Positions 1 to 7,187 of a DNA stretch of 64,000 bases are shown here, one piece after another. A program made the translations under genes and the position numbers. The stretch spans positions 5,332,001 to 5,396,000 of the forward strand of contig CP053169.1 in assembly GCA_014607495.2 (NCBI GenBank), written 5' to 3'. Position 1 is the first letter of the stretch. The number at the start of each line of letters is the position of its first letter. The notes beneath the pieces are model-generated. The model saw only the letters and a list, made by a program, of their open reading frames with translations. It had not been told where the DNA came from and did no database searches. This DNA is from Carposina sasakii. Taxonomy: Eukaryota; Arthropoda; Insecta; Lepidoptera; Carposinidae.

Positions 1-130
1 TAACTGATCTTGAGAGATTTTTTGCATATCTCAGATTTAATTTTCAATTGTTTTCATACAAAATTTTAAATTAGGAATAAAAGAATCCAAGATTCTTTTT
101 AATCTCGTATCGAAAGTATGCTATAATTAT
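1..130. repeat. MITE family M3, partial copy
   Basis: Shares the block with ttgcatatctcagatttaa and caattgttttcatacaaa seen at 15835-15975, 21159-21290 and 37778-37860. Confidence 0.55.
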
Positions 131-946
131 ATCTGTCAATCAGAATCAGAATCGTTTCAGTAATTTTTGTGTGAAGAAGTAAGAGATATAGAAAACATCT
201 TCCCATTTACATTAACTTCCACGTTAAATAAAAATATTCGTAGATAAGGTGTTTATTCATCCAGGTGGGGTGGTAGGTGTAATAAATAGTATAGTAATAA
301 TCCTACAGAACTCGCGTTTGCAAGAACATTTATTAACTTGCCGCTTTTCGTACCTAGTGTTTTCAGAGTTTTAAACCGTTAAACCCGCTATTTAGTGGAG
401 TCTGATTGTGTTATTAATATTTACAGGTTTTCATGTTTATTTAGTTTGGAAACAAGGTAATTTTAAGAAGGTAATAGCAACTAAATATACCGGCTGTTAA
501 ACCTTATTATAGGCTACCAGGGTAGTCAGACAATGTATCAATCGACGTTCGTTGTCAACTACACTCCCACCAATTAGTGGTTGAAATTAATTACGTGACT
601 TGACGAACTCGCGAAAAATCAGGCTTCCTATTAGAGCAACATGTCGATGTCAAGCTGGTGTCAAACCTCTATCGATTCGAAATGTTACTTTGTCTAAGGC
701 AACAGACCTTTTTTAGGAACGCTTTTCAGTAATTTGAGTTGATAAAGTCAGTTGGATTGGGACAACAAAAATAATAGAGTTTCAATATTGAATATTGTAT
801 TACAGCAAATAATAAAATGTAAACAGTGTTGTTAGCACGGTGGTTCAATGCACCTGATCTATTAGACTAGGAGATAACTGCACTTTTAGTAATCTATGAG
901 AAGGAAGATTCTGGTGTAGAGTTTGGGTACATAATGTGATATCAAT
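131..946. other. Intergenic, no gene seen
   Basis: Mixed AT-rich sequence with no recognisable coding frame or repeat beyond short simple stretches. Confidence 0.5.
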
Positions 947-959
947 TTGAGACGTAGAT

Positions 960-1117
960 ATCTGTTCAGCACGTGTCTACCAGCATATGCAGCGCGGGAA
1001 GGCTACCAGCGAGATGGATGGATGACTCAGGATCGCAGGTATCTGCTGGATGCAAGCCGCTTCCGTTCGCAGTGGAGGTCATTGGAGAGTTCAGCAGTGC
1101 ACTTCTTATGGCTGATG
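960..1117 (+). pseudogene. 3' end of an RTE-like LINE (C-terminal ORF remnant)
   Basis: The plus-strand frame ends ...V-Q-Q-C-T-S-Y-G followed by TGA at 1113-1115. It resembles the V-Q-Q-W-T-A-I-G stop seen in the LINE end at 49552. A frame change separates it from the W-R-S-L-E part upstream. It is short and decayed, with no reverse transcriptase left here. Confidence 0.45.
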
Positions 1118-1616
1118 AGTCAATTTACTAACCACATGCGAACAGACTTTCATTGTTATACAGATGATGATTTTTAACAGCGAAATACTAAATCAGCCTT
1201 GCTGGGAATAGTTACCAAAAATGCAGTAACCTCCTAGGCTATAGGTGCAATCAAAAATTTAAAACATAATTACGTTGATGTTCTACCCCAATGCGCTTTG
1301 AATGAAGTTCCTATGGGTTGTTATTGTTAATGTGGGAAATAAATTCGTTGGTATGGGACCTTGTAATATTAAGCACAGACATAATAATTAAAATGAACAA
1401 TGCTGGCCAAGTTTGGATAGGTACACAATCAATCAAATAGAGAACCCATTTTACTGTTAATTTTGCAAGTATTTCACTACAGAAATACCTATAAAAACAA
1501 CACAGATATCACATGAATGCAAATTAAACCACTTTTACACTACGATTTAGGACAGTTTATATTAGGAAGACTTAAATTTAAATTATTCACAATAATTTAT
1601 ACCATTACGAAATTTT

Positions 1617-1748
1617 TCAATATATAATATATTTCCTCAGATATTTCAGCACCACGAACCACACAAGTGATGAAAATGCAATTAATAACAGCTGTATTTC
1701 AAATTGCACTGGAGCTATTGGAAGTTGCATATTATTCATGTCTGCCAT
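1617..1748 (-). CDS. Small single-pass membrane protein ORF, 43 aa (group beta)
   Basis: ATG in context GAAAAAATGG (A at -3, G at +4), stop TGA. A short polar start (MADMNNMQLP) is followed by one hydrophobic helix (about 17-35) with a tryptophan near its end, then a basic tail K-Y-L-R-K-Y. The helix end matches the 3096-3215 ORF (W, four or so residues, K-x-L-x-K-Y) and the 3576-3764 ORF. It is the last member of the tandem set, 90 nt after the previous stop. Not a family I recognise. Expression is unproven. A viral or repeat origin cannot be excluded. Confidence 0.5.
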   Translation of the reverse strand: MADMNNMQLPIAPVQFEIQLLLIAFSSLVWFVVLKYLRKYIIY

Positions 1749-1838
1749 TTTTTCAAAAATGCTTTAGAAATAATTTAATAATTATACTGGCCTTTTACTA
1801 TGTATCAAATACTATAATATACGATAGCAAATTTGCTC

Positions 1839-1964
1839 CTAACACTGCTTTGAAACAATATTACAAACCATGCAATACAGTAAAGTTAATACAACTAATG
1901 AGCCAAAAACAGTCAAAAGTTCACCCAACGTGAAAACTAAAGGACAGTTCGTTTTCTTTGCCAT
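1839..1964 (-). CDS. Small single-pass membrane protein ORF, 41 aa (group alpha)
   Basis: ATG in context CCAATATGG (A at -3, G at +4), stop TAG. It starts M-A-K-K, has one Cys before the helix, then G-E-L-L-x3-G-S-L-V-x-L and ends V-C-N-I-V-S-K-Q-C. This matches the 2152-2286 ORF without gaps over E-L-L...G-S-L-V...V-C-x-I-V, so the two are paralogues. It lies 47 nt after the stop of the 2012-2146 ORF on the same strand. Function unknown; the predicted product is a membrane microprotein with a short lysine-rich N-terminus. The plus-strand frame over this site is a shadow. Confidence 0.55.
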   Translation of the reverse strand: MAKKTNCPLVFTLGELLTVFGSLVVLTLLYCMVCNIVSKQC

Positions 1965-2011
1965 ATTGGTACAAAAGAAAACTTTGCGAGTTTGCGAGCT
2001 CAAAAGTTTGT

Positions 2012-2146
2012 TCACTTGTAGTTCACATTCATGAAATATCTTCCCATCCAGCTGAAAACTAGAAGAAGAGTCACAAACCCAAATGTTATTATCAGAATGT
2101 GGACAACATCAACTCTGTAGGTGATTATTGAATCCTTTTTTCCCAT
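2012..2146 (-). CDS. Small single-pass membrane protein ORF, 44 aa
   Basis: ATG in context AAGAAATGGG (purine at -3, G at +4), stop TGA. It begins M-G-K-K-D-S, like the M-[SA]-K-K starts of its neighbours, then has one hydrophobic helix (about 16-33) with W34, and a tail ending MNVNYK. Its start lies only 5 nt after the TAG of the 2152-2286 ORF, so the two could be translated from one mRNA. No homologue recognised. Confidence 0.5.
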   Translation of the reverse strand: MGKKDSIITYRVDVVHILIITFGFVTLLLVFSWMGRYFMNVNYK

Positions 2147-2151
2147 TTCTT

Positions 2152-2286
2152 CTAATGATTGCAGTTCACAATATGGCATACCAGGAGGAATAACAGTATG
2201 AGTATCACCAGGGATCCTACTACCATCAACAGTTCATTCAAATCGAAACTTATACTGCATGGGTTTCGTTTATCCTTCTTTGACAT
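2152..2286 (-). CDS. Small single-pass membrane protein ORF, 44 aa (group alpha)
   Basis: ATG with A at -3, stop TAG. The start is M-S-K-K-D-K-R-N-P-C, then comes a helix carrying N-E-L-L-M-V-V-G-S-L-V, and the end reads V-C-H-I-V-N-C-N-H. It is clearly paralogous to the 1839-1964 ORF and more distantly to the 11875-12021 ORF (shared E-x-L-x-x-V-G-S). The N-terminus is lysine-rich, so a cytosolic N-terminus is likely by the positive-inside rule. Function unknown. Confidence 0.55.
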   Translation of the reverse strand: MSKKDKRNPCSISFDLNELLMVVGSLVILILLFLLVCHIVNCNH

Positions 2287-2807
2287 TCTTCAATTGGAGG
2301 CATGATCTTTATTGGGTCCTCCACGATACAACAGGATTATTTCTACATTCGTATGGCGTTTAAACTATTTCTTTCATGTTTGAGCAGGTAGGTACCTTTG
2401 TTTAGTCCATCTTTAATAATGACTTCTTTTTGCAATGATCATAAATTAATTATTATTTACTCGGTAAACATCATCATGCATGATGTTTTGACTTTTTCTG
2501 ATAGCTGACAACTGACACTGATAGACGTAAGTACACTTTTTTATTTTGAAAAAAGGTTTGAAAAAATCTAATTAAGCGCTCTGCTGATTACACACACAAT
2601 TTAACTCCATTTCTATGCTATATTTGGATATAATACCTAAGTACCCATAGTAAAATGTATGTTATTAAAAATATTAACTCTGAATTGAGGACTTGTGCAA
2701 ATGTGAAGTGGACCCTAAAGTTGAATAGGGTAAAGTCAGTTCAAAAGCAAGAAGCTGGTCAGCATTTTAGCCTACACTATTCCGGAGAGCTACCTAGTCA
2801 CTGTATG

Positions 2808-2857
2808 TATTGAATCGGTTATATACATTGTCATTATGTATAATAACCGATTCAATA
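2808..2857. repeat. Near-perfect 21-bp hairpin
   Basis: Arms 2808-2828 and 2836-2857 (core TATTGAATCGGTTAT) pair with a single-base bulge around a 7-nt loop. It lies between the two halves of the small-ORF cluster. It is shorter than usual animal pre-miRNA. Confidence 0.6.
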
Positions 2858-3067
2858 TATTGTCCATGTTTATTTCCTTTTATTCAAAAATATACAAGGA
2901 GTTTGAGAGGACACTGGAGAAAATCCTGGAGATAATTGCAGAATGTTCTACCCTTCCAGTAAGAAACTAAAGTACGGATTCGGAGAATAAATAATATCGT
3001 ACAATGACCCTTCTCATATAATTTGGTACTATAGACAGAAACTTCCTTTCTTTGTTTATATTTACAT

Positions 3068-3073
3068 TTTATT
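3068..3073 (-). terminator. Poly(A) signal AATAAA after the 39-aa ORF
   Basis: A canonical hexamer on the minus strand 23 nt past the TAG at 3096. It would end a transcript carrying the 3576-3764, 3300-3464 and 3096-3215 ORFs if they are co-transcribed. Confidence 0.4.
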
Positions 3074-3095
3074 ATACAGTTTTGGTAGGTATATT

Positions 3096-3215
3096 CTATT
3101 CCAGTTCATACAAATACTTTGTTAACAATTTCATAGCTAAAGCCCATATTACGAATGCAAAAGACAATAATACATACTGTCCAACTGTGTAACTATCTTC
3201 TTCAGTTTTCGCCAT
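3096..3215 (-). CDS. Small single-pass membrane protein ORF, 39 aa (group beta)
   Basis: ATG in context AAAATCATGG (A at -3, G at +4), stop TAG at 3098-3096, and an AATAAA signal 23 nt downstream at 3073-3068. An acidic start (MAKTEEDSYT) is followed by a helix and the end F-V-I-W-A-L-A-M-K-L-L-T-K-Y-L. That block aligns without gaps to F-I-L-W-Y-C-G-I-R-L-L-V-K-Y-I of the 3576-3764 ORF (6 of 15 identical, most others conservative). Unknown function. Confidence 0.55.
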   Translation of the reverse strand: MAKTEEDSYTVGQYVLLSFAFVIWALAMKLLTKYLYELE

Positions 3216-3299
3216 GATTTTAAACCAATTTAACACAACGTAGATTACTGCTTTTTAAAATTTTAATCCAAGGGTCTTCTGCGTTCTTTGCAATGTATT

Positions 3300-3464
3300 T
3301 CAAATTGTACTATCATAACTTATTATTTGTGGGAAAAGCTTATATTTCTGCACAATATTAGCCATATAATGGGTTATAACTGCAAGTCCAACAGAGATGA
3401 GTATAAGCAATACTATTGAATATGCTTCCGGCTCAAGAGATTGTAACACATCTTTGTCTAGCAT
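3300..3464 (-). CDS. Small single-pass membrane protein ORF, 54 aa
   Basis: ATG preceded by a run of A (A at -3), stop TGA. An acidic N-terminus (MLDKDVLQSLEPEA) leads into a long hydrophobic helix (about 15-32), then M-A-N-I-V-Q-K-Y-K and a polar tail. The N-I-V-x-K tail motif recalls C-N-I-V-S-K of the 1839-1964 ORF. It lies between two group-beta ORFs, 84 nt before one and 111 nt after the other. A longer frame exists upstream, but the A-rich context favours this ATG. Confidence 0.5.
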   Translation of the reverse strand: MLDKDVLQSLEPEAYSIVLLILISVGLAVITHYMANIVQKYKLFPQIISYDSTI

Positions 3465-3575
3465 TTTTTTTTCTTTTTCCCCTTTTGCTTGAGAGAGACT
3501 TATTGTATTTAGCAAGATTTATTCAAGTATTCTTTACAAACTCATGTACTTATTGAAAACTGGACCTGTACCTAA

Positions 3576-3764
3576 CTACTTAGACCTGGCTTGCGTAGGT
3601 ACTGTCCTATTTTCATGTTTATTGAAAAAGAAATTACGTATATATTTCACCAGCAATCTTATGCCGCAATACCACAATATAAATGTTAATCCAACATAGA
3701 ATAATTGCTCGGCATTAAATTTAACAAGAAAAATATTTTTGGTTTTCTTCTTGAAGAGCGTCAT
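3576..3764 (-). CDS. Small single-pass membrane protein ORF, 62 aa (group beta)
   Basis: ATG with G at -3, stop TAG. A basic N-terminus (MTLFKKKTKN) leads to a helix at about 20-40 with L-W-Y-C-G-I-R-L-L-V-K-Y, then a basic, glutamine/arginine tail. The helix matches the 3096-3215 ORF. A truncated SINE-A fragment (3786-3845) sits immediately upstream, so its promoter or leader has been invaded. Function unknown. Confidence 0.5.
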   Translation of the reverse strand: MTLFKKKTKNIFLVKFNAEQLFYVGLTFILWYCGIRLLVKYIRNFFFNKHENRTVPTQARSK

Positions 3765-3785
3765 GGCAGCCTTTTGCTATATTAA

Positions 3786-3845
3786 TCATTATAAAATTAT
3801 TAATAAAGAAATGGAAAAAAAATTCACCCGAGTGGGAATCGATTA
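3786..3845 (-). repeat. SINE-A, 3' fragment
   Basis: Carries the tail ttattaataaagaaa...ggaaaaa and the start of the antisense B-box region (cacccgagtgggaatcga). Truncated. Confidence 0.7.
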
Positions 3846-3971
3846 ATCATTATCAATATTTTTTACTTTTTATTTTAATCCAGTAAATAATTGATTAAAT
3901 TGTCAGCTAAACAAATTAATTATTAAGCCTATTCAGAGCGCAGCGAAGACTCATATATCATTAATTTAAGC

Positions 3972-4144
3972 TTATATATTTATTCTTTGCATTGACTTCA
4001 TTATCAGTTTAGCTAAAACCAAAACAATTATATAAATAAATCCAATGGATAAAAACAATACGGGCTTAGAAGTTCTTTGGTGGTAGTATTGTCGTCTGCT
4101 TGGACGAGGTGAAAAGCTCGCTTCTTAAACCTGCCTCTTAGCAT
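3972..4144 (-). pseudogene. Broken member of the small membrane protein set
   Basis: An ATG at 4144 opens a 38-codon frame to 4028 beginning MLRGRFKKRAF and running to LLSP. There the hydrophobic continuation is in another frame (about 4060-3972: V-L-F-L-S-I-G-F-I-Y-I-I-V-L-V-L-A-K-L). Together they resemble the polar-then-helix layout of the neighbours, so a single frameshift near 4060 is the simplest explanation. The 38-aa product might also be a genuine soluble peptide. Confidence 0.35.
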
Positions 4145-4195
4145 GTTTTTATCAATAGAAAGCAATGAGGTTATAGATAGAAAGTCATGTTTTTA

Positions 4196-4377
4196 CATTT
4201 CAAGGGATTTGTGAAGATATTGATAAACTGCCACGTAATGTACGACTTACCGAGGTAATTTACGTAAGTTAGGTATATCATTTCTTTTAGTTACATGTTC
4301 AGAAAACATCTTACGAGAATGTCAGCGGTCTTTACAAAGGGGAAGGTTTAATCAGTGATTTGTATGATAAAATTTTA
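4196..4377 (+). other. Coding-like AT-rich stretch, possible remnant exon(s)
   Basis: The plus strand reads F-Q-G-I-C-E-D-I-D-K-L-P to a GT, then after CTTTTAG at 4290 reads open again (Y-E-N-V-S-G-L-Y-K-G-E-G) to a TAA overlapped by AATAAA near 4388. The implied gap of about 36 nt is short for an intron, so this is weak. Confidence 0.15.
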
Positions 4378-4379
4378 TT

Positions 4380-4960
4380 TCATCACAAATAAAATTATAT
4401 ACAGTCTATTCATACATTTCTGTATTGATTGATTTTCGTTTGTAGTTTTCTATTTCATTAATTTATTTTATTAATATATCCAATTTTTTTTCCAAATTCT
4501 ACATTCACTGACATAATTTTGTTTTTTTATACCCGTATGACCAAATATGACACTATGCTTTTTATTAAAATCCTAGGTTATGGTTAGAAATTATTCGGTG
4601 TTCTACATGCACTGTTTATTATCGTAAAAATGATTGACCAAAAATGTGTTATTATGTTTATTGAATAAAAAATTTATAAATTATCTAAATAATAAAAAAA
4701 AAAAAAGACTATATACCCCTGCATTTTCTTTAGGTACACACGAGTTAAGCTTCCAGTTTTGTCGGCTTCGATTTCCTGTAAATAAAGATAAATAGACCTT
4801 CAGTTTTATTCACTTTAAACTCGCGGAAGTAAAAGGCAACATCTAGACTAAGAGATAGCTGTAGTCATGGAAGTTGATATCAAGGCTGATTCAGTTAATA
4901 AAAAGTGTAATGACCCTCTTCAGTATACTGAAGGTTGAAGTTTTGCGTGCATATGAGTAT
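4380..4960. other. Intergenic, AT-rich, no gene seen
   Basis: Low-complexity A/T runs, including an A run near 4693-4706. No motif or frame stands out. Confidence 0.5.
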
Positions 4961-4999
4961 ACCGGGTGATATTTGGTTGCCGCCGTTTTTTATGGGTAC

Positions 5000-5270
5000 A
5001 TATACATCAAATAAATTACTTATTTATGCAAAAAAAATCTTGGTAGGAAAAGATTTTAATTTTGTTAAAAAAAACAGAAATGTATCATACAGTAACCCAT
5101 AAGCTCATTTAATAACAGGATCACCCGATAAAATTGGCGCGTAAAACAAACATTGCGGATAATCAAATTTAAAATGCATTTTCTATTCTTGTATAACTCA
5201 ACCCAATGGTACTTGTTCGCCATTGGAATATTTGTCTGGCTGTTACTTACACTCTGTATAGTGCATTGCC
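5000..5270. repeat. MITE family M2, degraded copy
   Basis: Shares gataaaattggcgcg, caatggtacttgttc and ggctgttacttacac with copies at 11030-11347 and 50227-50570. The short hydrophobic frame at 5174-5284 is part of this repeat, not a gene. Confidence 0.6.
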
Positions 5271-5322
5271 TACGTACTAACTAATACTAAATCAGCCTTC
5301 CATCGATGACTGTGAAAGAGGA

Positions 5323-5637
5323 TTAAAATTTTGCTATCTCTTTTTTACTCCATTCTGGTAGCACATAGTGTCACCATGATAATATTTTACTATAATTCTC
5401 CCTTACAATATCGTAAACACCTTTACCGTTGCTTTCGCCTTCGTCGCCGTCCATACCAAGACAAATGGTTACTTTATAACTAATACGTTAATCTTCATCC
5501 TCATATTCTCCATCTTTTTTAGCATTCGCCTCTAATTTATACACATTTATAGTACAGTACGTTAGTTTGTCTACCAACTCCCGAGGTAAATAAAAGCCAC
5601 ATTTACAATTACTATTTATTGAGGAACCACAACACAT
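5323..5637 (-). pseudogene. Eroded coding-like frame, two in-frame stops, Cys-rich start
   Basis: One frame from ATG 5637 runs 104 codons to TAA 5323, broken by TAA at 5490-5488 and TGA at 5373-5371. It starts MCCGSSINSNCKCG (four Cys in 13 residues), passes an acidic stretch (KKDGEYEDED) and ends W-S-K-K-E-I-A-K-F. Amino-acid texture is protein-like across both stops. Upstream, 5690-5850 on the same strand also reads open with one stop (D-P-T-E-L-I-G-D-K-T-T-D). I do not recognise the family. A decayed viral or host gene are both possible. Confidence 0.35.
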
Positions 5638-6195
5638 ACTAAAATCACCTTGCTAAAATTTAATACGAATGTTGTTAAACTAAATGCAGATTGTACACAG
5701 CCGGCAATTTATTTACAATTTTTACGAATGAAACCATTCGGGAACCATAAGTATTAGGTAGTTATATAGCCTTTTCCACTTTAAAATTATTAAGAAGTAA
5801 GTCAGTTGTTTTATCCCCGATTAGTTCGGTTGGATCGGCAATATGGTAGGTAGTAATAGGTACCTATGAAATACGGAATACTAAGCAATAAATAGCATGT
5901 GAACTATAAGCTTTAGAAATGTTTGTGTTCAAAAGAGAATGAGAGTAAAAAAAATAGATTTTACTTTGCAATAGGTAATAATAATAAGGTGGTAACATCA
6001 TTATATCTAGTGTTTGTATTAGAGTTTCTCAGATACTTTTTATCAGCGGTTCTCTTGACAATTTTATCAATCTCAAAAGTACGAATGTTAAAATTAAGTA
6101 TATGTAAGTACTAATAAAACTTAGGTGCTTAAACTATATTGTTATGTGTAAACTTTCAATAAGCTGGAATCCTCTAACTCCCATAGATAATTTAG

Positions 6196-6489
6196 CCTCT
6201 CCGTATAACAAATATTGTAACAATATGGCAAGTGACAGAAATTAAAAACCCATTTCATTTACCTATAGATAAAATAATATCTGTTTTAGCTTTAGAAAAA
6301 GCCGTGAAAGAATAAACAGCAGACATGTTCCCGACCGGATCAGAAGAAGCAATTAATTGTATTTTTTGTAGAGAAACTAGTAAATTTAACCTTAAAGAAA
6401 CAAAAATAGCACTAGTAAATAAATATAAAGAAATTAAAGAATATTTACATAGATTGACAAACCAATTACCTCACAGCATAAAAAAATAA
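6196..6489 (+). pseudogene. Eroded lysine-rich coding-like frame with one stop
   Basis: An open frame from 6196 is interrupted only by TAA at 6313-6315. After it, an ATG at 6325 starts a 54-codon frame that begins MFPTGSEEA, holds C-I-F-C, and is charged and helical-looking (K-Y-K-E-I-K-E-Y-L). AT-rich codon use matches the nearby minus-strand fragment. Unknown origin; it may be chance in A-rich DNA. Confidence 0.25.
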
Positions 6490-6571
6490 TAAAGGTATTC
6501 TCTACATTTTCAAGAAAGAAATGTCTAAGTTTTCGTACGTTGTTATTTTTCTACTAATTTACCAGAAAGGA

Positions 6572-6817
6572 TCATGTCTTAAAATAGTTTTGATCCTTGC
6601 TTATATACATAGCAATTGTTAGTACACAATTATACCCTAAAATCTTTGGTGTTAAAGTAATGGCAATAAAGACCAGAAATAAGAATTTTATAAGAAACTC
6701 GTGAGAAATTATATTAGTCAATTTTGGCATAACATGAAATGTGTAATTAGCACTGATCAAAATGATCAAATAAATCAAATTATCTCTTAACAACTTAAAT
6801 ATTTTAACTAAATTCAC
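6572..6817 (-). other. Hydrophobic 81-codon ORF just downstream of the HSD17B12-like stop
   Basis: Starts 40 nt after the host gene's TAA on the same strand, so it would lie in its 3' UTR or be a separate small gene. It encodes two hydrophobic stretches and many Ile/Leu codons, as AT-rich DNA gives by chance. There is no link to the small membrane protein motifs. Confidence 0.2.
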
Positions 6818-6857
6818 AATAAATGACCACCGAATTAGTTAATAGGTAAATAAAAAG

Positions 6858-7187
6858 TTATTGTTTCTTATACTTTTTAAGGGCCTTCCTGCGGCTATTC
6901 TCCATGGAACGGATGACGAGCCAAGTCCCCAAGCTCTTGCTAACAAAGCTGATAGCATTGACGACGTTGGTGAACAAGGCGTGGGGCAGGTAACCGGTGG
7001 TGTGGGATGTGGTGCCAACCAAGGCGATGGCGGACTTGACGAAGTCCTTAGCGGTGGGAGCGAAGAGAGTACTCCGACGAATACCAGACATGTTGGAGCA
7101 AACGAAGCCTGGGAGGACGCATTGGACTATGATGCCTTTCTTGGCGTACTCCATACCGAGACCCTCGGAGAATTTGTCAACAAATGC
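6858..7187 (-). CDS. HSD17B12: HSD17B12-like exon 6 (C-terminal exon and stop)
   Basis: A 330-nt terminal exon from acceptor TTTCCTTGCAG. It encodes residues 205-313, including QCVLPGFV, the SAI..VGTT..TTGYLPHAL block seen in the family, a hydrophobic stretch and a lysine-rich tail, then TAA at 6860-6858. GC content is clearly higher than the flanks. An open frame on the opposite strand here is a shadow. No canonical AATAAA is evident in the 350 nt downstream; TATAAA near 6692-6687 is the nearest variant I see. Confidence 0.94.
   Translation of the reverse strand, partial: AFVDKFSEGLGMEYAKKGIIVQCVLPGFVCSNMSGIRRSTLFAPTAKDFVKSAIALVGTTSHTTGYLPHALFTNVVNAISFVSKSLGTWLVIRSMENSRRKALKKYKKQ

Noticed and set aside
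1667..1933. 88-codon plus-strand ORF
   Set aside because: Lies exactly antisense to two minus-strand small ORFs that share motifs with their neighbours; it has no such motifs itself.
5174..5284. 36-codon hydrophobic ORF on the plus strand resembling the microproteins
   Set aside because: The same sequence recurs in MITE family M2 copies (11030, 15398, 50227), so it is repeat DNA read in a chance frame.
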